Source of the DNA: Dehalococcoidales bacterium
Lineage (GTDB): Bacteria; Chloroflexota; Dehalococcoidia; Dehalococcoidales; Fen-1064
DNA length: 13,075 nucleotides
Reading direction: 5' to 3'
Assembly: GCA_028713395.1 (NCBI GenBank)
Contig: JAQTOJ010000031.1
Span: 1 to 13,075 of the forward strand
Shown here: piece after piece, positions 1 to 6,489 of the stretch
Numbering within the stretch: position 1 is the stretch's first letter
How the letters are laid out: each line of letters starts with the position of its first letter
Notes under the pieces: model-generated
Databases searched by the model: none
What the model was told of the DNA's origin: nothing
What the model saw: the letters and a program-made list of their open reading frames with translations, nothing else
Position numbers and translations under genes: made by a program

Positions 1-63
1 GATCTGCTGGCGCAACCGGAATTACTGGCGGCCGTCAAGGAGGAGTTCCGGCGGCATCCCTAA
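1..63 (+). CDS. C-terminal end of an unidentified protein (partial)
   Basis: Frame 1 is open from the window edge through 20 codons to a TAA at 61-63. The visible tail, ending in E-E-F-R-R-H-P, is a charged, helix-like terminus with no motif that identifies a family. It lies about 78 bp upstream of plsX in the same orientation, so it could be the preceding gene of the same transcription unit. In many bacteria rpmF precedes plsX, but this tail does not look like ribosomal protein L32. I do not recognise it. It is called a gene end only because the frame is clean and the following spacer is AT-rich and promoter-like. Confidence 0.45.
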   Translation, partial: DLLAQPELLAAVKEEFRRHP

Positions 64-73
64 ACCCCGTTTA

Positions 74-140
74 TTGACTTATTTTCAGCAACATATAGTA
101 TCATATAGTTTGTCCTAAAATTCCGCACGAGAGGTGGGAG
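74..140 (+). promoter_or_regulatory. Possible plsX promoter and ribosome binding site
   Basis: A TTGACT box at 74-79 is followed after 16 nt by TAGTAT (96-101). A TATAGT box is also present at 94-99, but with a short spacer. The octamer CATATAGT occurs twice in tandem (92-99 and 102-109). GAGGTGGGAG lies immediately before the plsX ATG and is a good Shine-Dalgarno region. The -10 assignment is uncertain. Confidence 0.4.
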
Positions 141-1166
141 ATGATAATTGCAGTGGATGCCTCCGGCGGCGAACACGCCCCTCATGAAATCGTCAAGGGG
201 GCGCTGAAGGCCGCACACGAATATAAAGTAGGTATTGCCCTGATCGGGAAAAAAGAGATTTTACACGTGCTCGCCAGCCGTCACGCAAAAAACCTAAACA
301 TTTCGATCATTGATGCCCCGGAAGTAATTGAAGACACCGAATCACCAATCGAAGCCGTGACTAAAAAATCGAACTCCTCAATTGTCACGGGCATCAAAAT
401 GGTGAAAGAAGGTAGCGCGCAGGCTTTTGTTTCGGCGGGGAGCACCGGCGCGGTGATGTATGCCGCCTTTGCCGGACTGGGCCCGGTGAACGGTTTGGAT
501 AGACCGGCCATCGCCAGTATCATTACGCTGAACATTGCCAACCCATTTTTAATGTTAGACTGCGGGGCAAACTCCAACTGCCGTCCCAAACACCTGCTGC
601 AATTCGCGCAGTTGGGGAACATTTTCGTGCACCAAGTGTTCAGGGTGGCTTCTCCGCGGATTGGCTTGCTAAACAACGGCGAGGAAGAGAAAAAAGGCAA
701 CCAACTTACCCGCGAAACCTATCAGATTTTGAAAGCCTCCGATCTGAATTTCGTGGGCAACATTGAAGGGCAAAATCTGGGTAAAGGAATGGCGGATGTC
801 ATTGTGACCGATGGGTTCACCGGTAATATCGTCATGAAAACACTGGAAGGGGTGGGTGAGGAATTTATCAACCTGCGGAATGTCAGTCAGATGTTCTCCA
901 GCAATTCCAGCAGTGAAACGCGGGCAACCCTGGCCGATGCCGGTTTAAACTCAATGATACGTCGATTTGATTATCGTGAATCCGGCGGGGCGTTGCTGCT
1001 GGGGTTGAACGGTATTGTGGTAAAGTCCCACGGGCGCAGCCAGGCAAGAGCGATCAAAAATGCGATCGGGCTGGCAAAACAAAGTATTGACCGTAATGTC
1101 TGTCAGATGATTCAACAATATAATTTCGCGGATACCTCCGCGCTGGTCAACGGCACAAAAGAATAG
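141..1166 (+). CDS. plsX: Phosphate acyltransferase PlsX
   Basis: PlsX converts acyl-ACP and phosphate into acyl-phosphate, the acyl donor used by PlsY to start phospholipid synthesis. It is a soluble or peripheral membrane enzyme. The 341-residue length is normal for the family. Family motifs run in order: the N-terminal A-V-D-A-S-G-G-E block (residues 4-11), S-A-G-S-T-G-A (98-104), L-L-N-N-G-E-E (176-182), the G-N-I-E-G block (206-210), V-T-D-G-F-T-G-N (222-229), G-G-A-L-L-L-G (282-288) and H-G-R-S (297-300). The N-terminal block usually reads D-A-M-G-G-D; here Met is Ser and Asp is Glu. The ATG start is supported by GAGGTGGGAG just upstream. trxB follows after only 11 nt, so the two are probably cotranscribed. 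Fatty-acid genes usually accompany plsX; here a redox gene does instead. Confidence 0.96.
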   Translation: MIIAVDASGGEHAPHEIVKGALKAAHEYKVGIALIGKKEILHVLASRHAKNLNISIIDAPEVIEDTESPIEAVTKKSNSSIVTGIKMVKEGSAQAFVSAGSTGAVMYAAFAGLGPVNGLDRPAIASIITLNIANPFLMLDCGANSNCRPKHLLQFAQLGNIFVHQVFRVASPRIGLLNNGEEEKKGNQLTRETYQILKASDLNFVGNIEGQNLGKGMADVIVTDGFTGNIVMKTLEGVGEEFINLRNVSQMFSSNSSSETRATLADAGLNSMIRRFDYRESGGALLLGLNGIVVKSHGRSQARAIKNAIGLAKQSIDRNVCQMIQQYNFADTSALVNGTKE

Positions 1167-1177
1167 GAATAAGCAGC

Positions 1178-2104
1178 ATGACGGAAAACATGAAATACGA
1201 TGCCATCATCATCGGCGGCGGACCAGCGGGGCTGACCGCCGGTTTGTACGCGTCCCGCGCCGGATTAAAGAGCCTGCTGCTGGAAAAAGGCATTTACGGC
1301 GGGCAGATTACGTATGCCGAGCATGTGGAAAATTTCCCCGGTTTTCCGGAAGGCGTCAGCGGCATGGAACTCGGGGAAAAAATGCGTGAGCAAGCCGGTA
1401 AATACGGGCTGGAATTTCTGCAGACGGAGGCTACCGGATTAATAGTTGAGGAAAAACAAAAGTCCGTGAAAACACTGGACGGCGAATTCACTTGCGGCAC
1501 GTTGATCCTGGCGGGCGGCAGCAATCGCCGCAAACTGGGTGTGCCCGGCGAAGCGGCGCTGACGGGACGCGGCGTCTCTTATTGCGCCACCTGCGACGCG
1601 GCTTTCTTCCGCGATCAGCCGGTGGTGGTGGTGGGCGGCGGAGACGCGGCGCTGACGGAGGCATTACATCTGACCAAGATTGCCGGGAAGGTGACGTTAA
1701 TTCATCGCCGCGGGGAATTACGCGCTACCCGGATTTTACAGGAAAGGGCTTTTACCGACCCCAAAATGTCTTTCATCTGGAACACAACGGTCGATGCCAT
1801 TGAAGGCAAAGATACCGTAAAACAACTGAAACTCACCGATGTAAAAACCGGCAAGGTCTCTCATTTGGCGACCGACGGCGTTTTTATTGCCATCGGGTTT
1901 TTGCCGGATACGGATTTTGTCAAAGACATTGTCAAACTGGATGAAACCGGGCATGTGATCACCAATGAAAAGATGGAAACATCGGTACCGGGCGTTTTTG
2001 CGGCCGGGGATATCCGCCATAATTCCGGCAAGCAGGCGAAAGCCGCCGCCGGTGACGGGGCGACGGCCGCCATCTATGCGCAAAAATACCTGACAGAGCA
2101 CTGA
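1178..2104 (+). CDS. trxB: Thioredoxin reductase (NADPH-type, FAD-dependent)
   Basis: TrxB passes electrons from NADPH through FAD and a redox disulfide to thioredoxin in the cytosol. The 308-residue length is typical of the low-molecular-weight bacterial enzyme. Visible elements are the FAD-binding G-G-G-P-A-G (13-18), the redox-active C-A-T-C-D (136-140), the NAD(P)H-binding G-G-G-D-A-A (153-158), the H-R-R-G-E-L-R-A segment (176-183) that in this family fits NADPH, and the C-terminal FAD motif G-V-F-A-A-G-D-I-R (272-280). The start ATG lies 11 nt after the plsX stop, with AGGA overlapping that stop codon as a likely ribosome binding site. An M at residue 5 is an alternative start. The C-terminal end overlaps the -35 box of the rplI promoter. 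The assignment to this family of flavoproteins is secure; a ferredoxin- or NADH-dependent variant cannot be excluded. Confidence 0.95.
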   Translation: MTENMKYDAIIIGGGPAGLTAGLYASRAGLKSLLLEKGIYGGQITYAEHVENFPGFPEGVSGMELGEKMREQAGKYGLEFLQTEATGLIVEEKQKSVKTLDGEFTCGTLILAGGSNRRKLGVPGEAALTGRGVSYCATCDAAFFRDQPVVVVGGGDAALTEALHLTKIAGKVTLIHRRGELRATRILQERAFTDPKMSFIWNTTVDAIEGKDTVKQLKLTDVKTGKVSHLATDGVFIAIGFLPDTDFVKDIVKLDETGHVITNEKMETSVPGVFAAGDIRHNSGKQAKAAAGDGATAAIYAQKYLTEH

Positions 2105-2125
2105 AAAACCTGTATAATAGGTTTT
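2090..2125 (+). promoter_or_regulatory. rplI promoter with -10 box inside an inverted repeat
   Basis: CTGACA (2090-2095, inside the 3' end of trxB), a 17-nt spacer and a perfect TATAAT (2113-2118) form a near-consensus housekeeping promoter. The 7-bp arms AAAACCT (2105-2111) and AGGTTTT (2119-2125) are exact inverted repeats, so the -10 box lies in the centre of a palindrome. As RNA from trxB this would be a weak AT-rich hairpin ending in four U, so the element could also attenuate or end trxB transcription. Confidence 0.7.
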
Positions 2126-2154
2126 CCTAACGTATAAAAATCAGGGGAGATAGT

Positions 2155-2610
2155 ATGAAAGTTATTTTCTTAGAAGACGTCCCGAATATCGGTAAAGCCG
2201 GACAGATCAAAGACGTGGCCGAGGGTTACGGACGCAACTATTTGATACCGCGCAAACTGGCGGCGCCCGCCCGCACCCAGGACATTAAAAACGTGGAAGC
2301 CCAGATCAAAGCCCGTGCCCGCATTGCCGCCAACACCGAGGCGGAGATGAAAGCCCTGGCGGCCGACCTGAAAGGCAAAGAGATCAAATTAAAAGCCCGC
2401 TCCGGGCAGCAGGAACGGCTTTACGGATCGATTACCACCGCCGATATTTCCGCAGCGATGGAAAAACAACTGGCGGTCAATGTGGATAAGAAAAAAATAG
2501 AGTTGGCGGAACCGATCCACCAACTGGGAAATTATGAGGTAAGTATCCGGCTGGGGAAGGACATTATGACCAGCATCAAAGTGGTAGTGGAACCGGAAAA
2601 AGAGAGTTGA
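2155..2610 (+). CDS. rplI: 50S ribosomal protein L9
   Basis: L9 binds 23S rRNA near the L1 stalk and helps maintain reading frame. The 151-residue product has the usual L9 layout: an N-terminal rRNA-binding domain with the signature G-K-A-G-Q-I-K-D-V-A-E-G-Y-G-R-N-Y-L-I-P (13-32), a long charged connecting helix rich in Ala, Lys and Glu (about 40-80), and a C-terminal domain from about residue 80. CAGGGGAGA lies 4 nt before the ATG and is a strong ribosome binding site. The gene is read from its own promoter at the end of trxB. In many bacteria rplI lies next to dnaB, as it does here after a repeat-rich spacer. No T-rich intrinsic terminator follows, so readthrough into dnaB is plausible. Confidence 0.97.
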   Translation: MKVIFLEDVPNIGKAGQIKDVAEGYGRNYLIPRKLAAPARTQDIKNVEAQIKARARIAANTEAEMKALAADLKGKEIKLKARSGQQERLYGSITTADISAAMEKQLAVNVDKKKIELAEPIHQLGNYEVSIRLGKDIMTSIKVVVEPEKES

Positions 2611-2917
2611 GGGATTTTGCCCTTACCTTCTCCCCTCAAGGGAGAGGAATTTTAGGAGAAGAACAATTCCCTCTGTATCTCCTCTCGTATTCCCGTATCA
2701 AGTCCCGATTCATTGAGATTTATACGGGATGGCGATGAAGTCGCGCATACGGGGTAAACTCCGTACGGGACAGGCTCTTACTAAGGGGAGAGCAATAAGA
2801 AAAACTAAATCGGGGTGAGGGTGTGCACCCTCACCCAGGACCTCTCCACTTTTGGCTTCGCTCAAGTACAAGCCCTCAAGGGAGAGGAAGAATTATCCAT
2901 CCAAACGGGAGCCTTGA
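2611..2917 (+). repeat. Repeat-rich spacer between rplI and dnaB (REP/MITE-like)
   Basis: This 307-bp gap holds no convincing gene but is full of structure. A 17-bp direct repeat, CCCTCAAGGGAGAGGAA, occurs at 2633-2649 and 2873-2889 near its two ends. Its first copy folds as a small hairpin (2628-2634 with 2640-2646). The arms TCCCGTAT (2691-2698) and ATACGGGA (2722-2729) form an inverted repeat, and TACGGG recurs at 2748-2753 and 2764-2769. The strongest palindrome has exact 11-bp arms at 2813-2823 and 2826-2836. None of the hairpins is followed by a T tract. The layout resembles a dispersed extragenic repeat or small non-autonomous element; whether copies exist elsewhere cannot be seen here. 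GGGAG at 2907-2911 is the dnaB ribosome binding site. Confidence 0.6.
2813..2836. repeat. 11-bp-arm perfect palindrome in the rplI-dnaB spacer
   Basis: GGGTGAGGGTG at 2813-2823 and CACCCTCACCC at 2826-2836 are exact reverse complements separated by only TG. In RNA this would fold as a very stable GC-rich hairpin with the inner pair opened to form the loop. No U-run follows on either strand, so it is not a standard intrinsic terminator. It is better read as part of the repeat element or as an RNA processing or pausing signal. Confidence 0.7.
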
Positions 2918-4297
2918 ATGGCAGAAAATGAAAAACTCCCACCTCACGACATAGCGGCGGAAGAATCCGTAATCGGTTCTTTGTTAATCGACGGTTCGGT
3001 GATCTATGACATTGCCACCGTTTTACAAAAAACCGATTTCTACCACGCGCCGCTGCAGTTGCTTTACGATGCCTGCCTGACGCTCTACCAACGCAACGAA
3101 ACGATCAACCAGATCACCGTCGCCCAGGAACTCGACCGGCGCGGTAAGCTGGAGGAATGCGGCGGCGTGGCTTACCTTTCACATTTGATCTCGGTGGTGC
3201 CGACTTCGCTGGATGCAAGGGAATATGCCGGCATTGTCTACCGGCTTTCCATCAGCCGGCGTCTGATTACGGCGGGACAACAGATCAGCTCGATCGGTTA
3301 TGAAGCGAAGCCGGACGCCGAGGAGAGTATCAGCAAGGCCGAAGATGTGCTGTTCAAATTACAGTTGACGCGTGGCCCCGGCGATTTCCAGCATGTGCGC
3401 CAGGTACTGGATAAGTACTTCGAGCCGCGTCCGGCGCATGAAGAGGACGGCACCCCCGGCGTCATCACCAAAATAAACTCCGCCTTCAAAGGGCTGGATT
3501 CCCTCACCACGGGCTTCCAACCCTCTGATTTGATCATCGTCGCCGGGCGTCCTTCCGTGGGTAAAACCACACTGGCCATGAACATTGCCCGCAACGCGGC
3601 GGTGGAACAGGGCGCCTGCGTGGCCATTTTCAGCGTCGAAATGTCGTCAGAATCGCTGGTGTTACGCCTGCTTTCCAGTGAAGCCTCCGTGCTGCTTTCC
3701 AACATCCGTCTGGGGCAGCATTCGGAGATGGAAGAAAGAAAGATCATGGATGCCATCGGTATCCTTTCGGAAGCCCAGATCTACATCGATGATTCGCCGC
3801 GCCTGCGTATCTCGGAGATGCGCAGCAAAGCGCGCCGCCTGATGTACGAAAGAGGCATCAACCTGATCGTCATCGATCACCTGGGCTTGATGGAAGCCGA
3901 TGCGCGCATGGATAACCGCGTGCAGGAAATCAGCTTCATTTCCCGTTCTTTGAAGGCATTGGCGCGTGATTTGAAGATTCCGGTCATTGCCGTTTCCCAG
4001 CTCAGCCGCGCCTCGGAAATGCGCACCACCCACAAACCGCAGCTTTCCGATTTGAGAGACAGCGGCAGCATCGAGCAGGACGCGGACATGGTGACGCTGG
4101 TCTACCGCGAGGATTACTATTACCCGACCGAGGAAGACTGGCGCAAAGACCACCCCGATGAGGAATATCCGGCGGGTATCGCCACCGTGATTCTGGCGAA
4201 AAACCGCAACGGCCCCACCGGGGAGGTCAACCTGCGGTTCAATCCCAAATATGCCCGTTTTGAGAACATCGCCAACCAGGAACCGAGTCTATTATGA
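2918..4297 (+). CDS. dnaB: Replicative DNA helicase DnaB
   Basis: DnaB is the hexameric 5'-3' helicase that unwinds DNA at the replication fork. At 459 residues it has normal length and no intein. The N-terminal domain (about 8-110) starts with the typical P-P-H-D-I-A-A-E-E-S-V-I-G-S. A linker follows, then a RecA-like ATPase domain with T-T-G-F-Q-P-S-D-L (197-205), Walker A G-R-P-S-V-G-K-T-T (210-218), F-S-V-E-M with catalytic Glu241, Walker B L-I-V-I-D (316-320), V-S-Q-L-S-R (359-364) and D-L-R-D-S-G-S-I-E-Q-D-A-D (378-390). The segment after Walker B reads D-H-L-G-L-M where most DnaB proteins have D-Y-L-Q-L-M. The stop codon overlaps the start of the DnaD-domain gene by 4 nt (ATGA), implying translational coupling. 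GGGAG before the ATG supports the start. Confidence 0.97.
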   Translation: MAENEKLPPHDIAAEESVIGSLLIDGSVIYDIATVLQKTDFYHAPLQLLYDACLTLYQRNETINQITVAQELDRRGKLEECGGVAYLSHLISVVPTSLDAREYAGIVYRLSISRRLITAGQQISSIGYEAKPDAEESISKAEDVLFKLQLTRGPGDFQHVRQVLDKYFEPRPAHEEDGTPGVITKINSAFKGLDSLTTGFQPSDLIIVAGRPSVGKTTLAMNIARNAAVEQGACVAIFSVEMSSESLVLRLLSSEASVLLSNIRLGQHSEMEERKIMDAIGILSEAQIYIDDSPRLRISEMRSKARRLMYERGINLIVIDHLGLMEADARMDNRVQEISFISRSLKALARDLKIPVIAVSQLSRASEMRTTHKPQLSDLRDSGSIEQDADMVTLVYREDYYYPTEEDWRKDHPDEEYPAGIATVILAKNRNGPTGEVNLRFNPKYARFENIANQEPSLL

Positions 4298-5007
4298 AGC
4301 CGTTTGCCGGGTTTCCGGCGCGCAGCGATTTCACGCCGGTGCCGGCAGTTTTTTACAGTCTACTGCTGCCGGAAATCGACGACATCGATGAACTGAAAAT
4401 AACGCTGCAACTGTTCCGGCTGCTTTACCCGCGCAAGGGCTTTCCGCGGTACGTGACGTTGACGGAATTAATGAATGACGCGAATGTTGGGACGAGCTTA
4501 AAATCCGGCGGAGAAAACGGTAACGCACCGCTCACCCGGGGGCTGGAAAAAGCGGTGAAAAGGGGCGCGATCTTAAGCTTACAGGTGGCGAAAGGGGACA
4601 TTGCGGAAACAATCTATTTGTTGAACACCGCCGCGGACAGGGAAGCCCTGGAGAAAATCCGTGAGGGCGAGATCAGCCTGACCGGATTGGATGTGAAAAG
4701 CAGCGGGCGGGCAGTGGCAATGGCTCCCCCGAATGTATATACTTTGTATGAAAATAACATAGGCATTTTGACACCGCTGGTGGCGGAAGAACTCAAGGAC
4801 GCGGAAAAGAATTATCCCGTCCAGTGGATCGAGGATGCCATTAGAGAAGCGGTGAATGCCAACAAACGCAACTGGCGTTATATCGCGCGGATTTTGGAGC
4901 GCTGGCAGACCGAAGGTAAAAAAGATGGAACATATCGGCGAGATCTTAAAAAGACAGACCCGGACAAATACTCCCGGGGAGAATACGGGCATCTCTACCA
5001 GCGATAA
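4294..5007 (+). CDS. DnaD-domain primosome / replication-initiation protein
   Basis: This 237-residue protein has an N-terminal part (about 10-110) that looks like a winged-helix domain, as in DnaD/phage initiator proteins: residues 34-62 and 78-110 resemble the helices and wing. A C-terminal DnaD domain (about 148-206) contains Y-E-N-N-I-G-I-L-T-P followed by W-I-E-D-A-I-R-E-A-V and N-W-R-Y-I-A-R-I-L-E-R-W, the conserved pattern of the family. The tail (207-237) is charged. In Firmicutes, DnaD and DnaB-like proteins remodel origin DNA and help load the replicative helicase. The start overlaps the dnaB stop by 4 nt, and the last 83 nt overlap the next gene in another frame, so the three form one cassette. 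The helicase-recruitment role is inferred from family and neighbours. I did not give a symbol because orthology to dnaD itself is not certain. Confidence 0.85.
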   Translation: MKPFAGFPARSDFTPVPAVFYSLLLPEIDDIDELKITLQLFRLLYPRKGFPRYVTLTELMNDANVGTSLKSGGENGNAPLTRGLEKAVKRGAILSLQVAKGDIAETIYLLNTAADREALEKIREGEISLTGLDVKSSGRAVAMAPPNVYTLYENNIGILTPLVAEELKDAEKNYPVQWIEDAIREAVNANKRNWRYIARILERWQTEGKKDGTYRRDLKKTDPDKYSRGEYGHLYQR

Positions 5008-6325
5008 TACCGCGGGAACGAATACGGAGCCGGTCTGCGCTGTGTGTCAAGGCGCCCGCTTTGTGCATCCTTTGCTGGGCGACGGCAAACCGGATTACAG
5101 CCGCATTGTGCCCTGCAAATGCGCCGCCCGGGAAACGGAAAACAAACGACTGGAACGTTTGCAGAAATACAGTAATCTGGGCTACCTGGTGAAGATGACC
5201 TTCGATAACTTCGACCCGGAAGGGAAAAGCAAGGATGCCGCCCAGAAAGCCGGCGTCCGGCAGGCTTATGAAGGCGCCCGGGAATTCGCCCGGAAACCGG
5301 CCGGTTGGTTCATCATCGGCGGCCCGAGCGGGTGCGGCAAGACCCACCTGGCGGCAGCCATCGCCAACTATGGCCTGGCGCAAAATACCCCGGCTTTCTA
5401 CATCACCACGCCCGACCTGCTCGACCATTTACGCGCCAGTTTCAGTCCCAGTTCCGATATGGGCTACGATGAATTTTTCGAACAGGTGCGGAACGCGCCG
5501 CTGCTGATACTGGACGATTTCGGCAGCCAGTCTTCAACGGCCTGGGCAAAAGAGAAACTGGATCAGTTATTGAGCCACCGCTACAATACCCGTTTGCCGA
5601 CTGTCATTGTCACTTCCGTGCCGGTGGAGGAATTGGAAGACCGGATACGCACCCGCCTGGCGAACACCGAATTCTGCCGCATTTTCACTCTGGGCAGTAA
5701 AGCCGCCGACCTGGCTTTGTACAACTGGGCGCCGGGTTTCGAACTACAAAAGAAAATGACCTTCGAGACGTTCGATTGGAAAAGGGTCAATCTTTCACTG
5801 GAGCAACGGCAGAATCTGGAAGCGGCATATAATTTGGCGCGGATGTTCGCCGAGGCGCCGGAAAACTGGCTGGTTTTCGCCGGTATCAACGGCTGCGGCA
5901 AAACGCATCTGGCTTCGGCAATTGTCAATTACCGTTACAAACAAGGGAAACCGGCGCTATTCGTGGTGGTGCCGGAATTTTTGGATCATTTACGCTCCGC
6001 GTTCAGCCCCGACAGCAAGATCACCTACGATCAGCTCTTCGAGGGAGTCAAAACCACGCCTTTGCTGGTACTGGACGATTTCGGCGAGCAGGCCTCGACC
6101 CCGTGGGCGCAGGAAAAACTGTACCAGGTGATCAATTACCGTTATAACGCCTGTCTGCCGACGGTGATCACCACGGTTTTGGGTCTGGACGAGATGGATG
6201 CCCGCATCCGTTCCCGCTTCATCGATAACAAGATATCCACGTTGTTCAACCTGGATGTGCCGGATTACCGAGGAGACCGCCCGGCGGTAAAACGGACTAT
6301 CAGACCGGGGCGCAAGTCCAACTAA
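4925..6325 (+). CDS. Tandem two-ATPase-domain DnaC/IstB-like helicase-loader protein
   Basis: The 466-residue protein carries two complete DnaC/DnaI/IstB-type AAA+ modules in one chain. An N-terminal zinc-finger-like segment has C38-x2-C41 and C64-x-C66. Module 1 has Walker A G-G-P-S-G-C-G-K-T (132-140), Walker B L-L-I-L-D-D-F-G (193-200) and an Arg-rich sensor/finger segment around R240, R242 and R244. Module 2 repeats them at 319-327, 380-387 and R427, R429, R431. The modules align closely (G-C-G-K-T-H-L-A, L-D-H-L-R-x-x-F-S-P, T-V-I), so an internal duplication is clear. Ordinary loaders of this family have one module and about 200-330 residues. The ATG at 4925 gives a typical start; an upstream in-frame ATG at 4856 would lie deep in the preceding gene. 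Position after dnaB and the DnaD-domain gene suggests a loader for that DnaB; this is inference. Confidence 0.9.
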   Translation: MEHIGEILKRQTRTNTPGENTGISTSDNTAGTNTEPVCAVCQGARFVHPLLGDGKPDYSRIVPCKCAARETENKRLERLQKYSNLGYLVKMTFDNFDPEGKSKDAAQKAGVRQAYEGAREFARKPAGWFIIGGPSGCGKTHLAAAIANYGLAQNTPAFYITTPDLLDHLRASFSPSSDMGYDEFFEQVRNAPLLILDDFGSQSSTAWAKEKLDQLLSHRYNTRLPTVIVTSVPVEELEDRIRTRLANTEFCRIFTLGSKAADLALYNWAPGFELQKKMTFETFDWKRVNLSLEQRQNLEAAYNLARMFAEAPENWLVFAGINGCGKTHLASAIVNYRYKQGKPALFVVVPEFLDHLRSAFSPDSKITYDQLFEGVKTTPLLVLDDFGEQASTPWAQEKLYQVINYRYNACLPTVITTVLGLDEMDARIRSRFIDNKISTLFNLDVPDYRGDRPAVKRTIRPGRKSN

Positions 6326-6489
6326 ACCTCCACATCAGTTCCTCCCTTATAACCTCAAGGCAGGTCTGGAGGAATTTGAGCTATGACCCCCATCTGGCGG
6401 TGAGTCAAACCAACCGTAAATATGAATAGTTGATATTCTTTGGCTATTTAATAATACACAATAAGCAAGTGGGGAAAAACCGTGAATTG
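6326..6489. other. Convergent intergenic region, no gene seen
   Basis: This 164-bp gap separates the end of the replication cassette from the end of the minus-strand membrane-anchored gene. Base composition shifts from GC-rich to AT-rich at about 6410. I see no hairpin with a T tract on either strand. CCTCCA (6327-6332) and TGGAGG (6367-6372) are complementary but 34 nt apart, so they are a weak terminator candidate at best. Confidence 0.5.

Noticed and set aside
1492..1803. Open frames opposite or inside trxB, dnaB, the loader and DUF2851 genes
   Set aside because: They are low-complexity, Arg/Pro-rich shadows of the strongly conserved genes and show no family motifs.
2813..2836. The GC-rich palindrome as an intrinsic terminator of rplI
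   Set aside because: No T tract follows on either strand; it belongs with the other repeats of the spacer.
4856..4924. Upstream in-frame ATG at 4856 for the double-ATPase protein
   Set aside because: It would lengthen the overlap with the DnaD-domain gene to about 150 nt and lacks a ribosome binding site; the extra residues look like out-of-frame translation of the DnaD domain.
6383..6403. Six-codon frame M-T-P-I-W-R behind GGAGG at 6368-6372
   Set aside because: The Shine-Dalgarno match is striking, but a six-residue product with no downstream gene to attenuate on this strand is not supportable.
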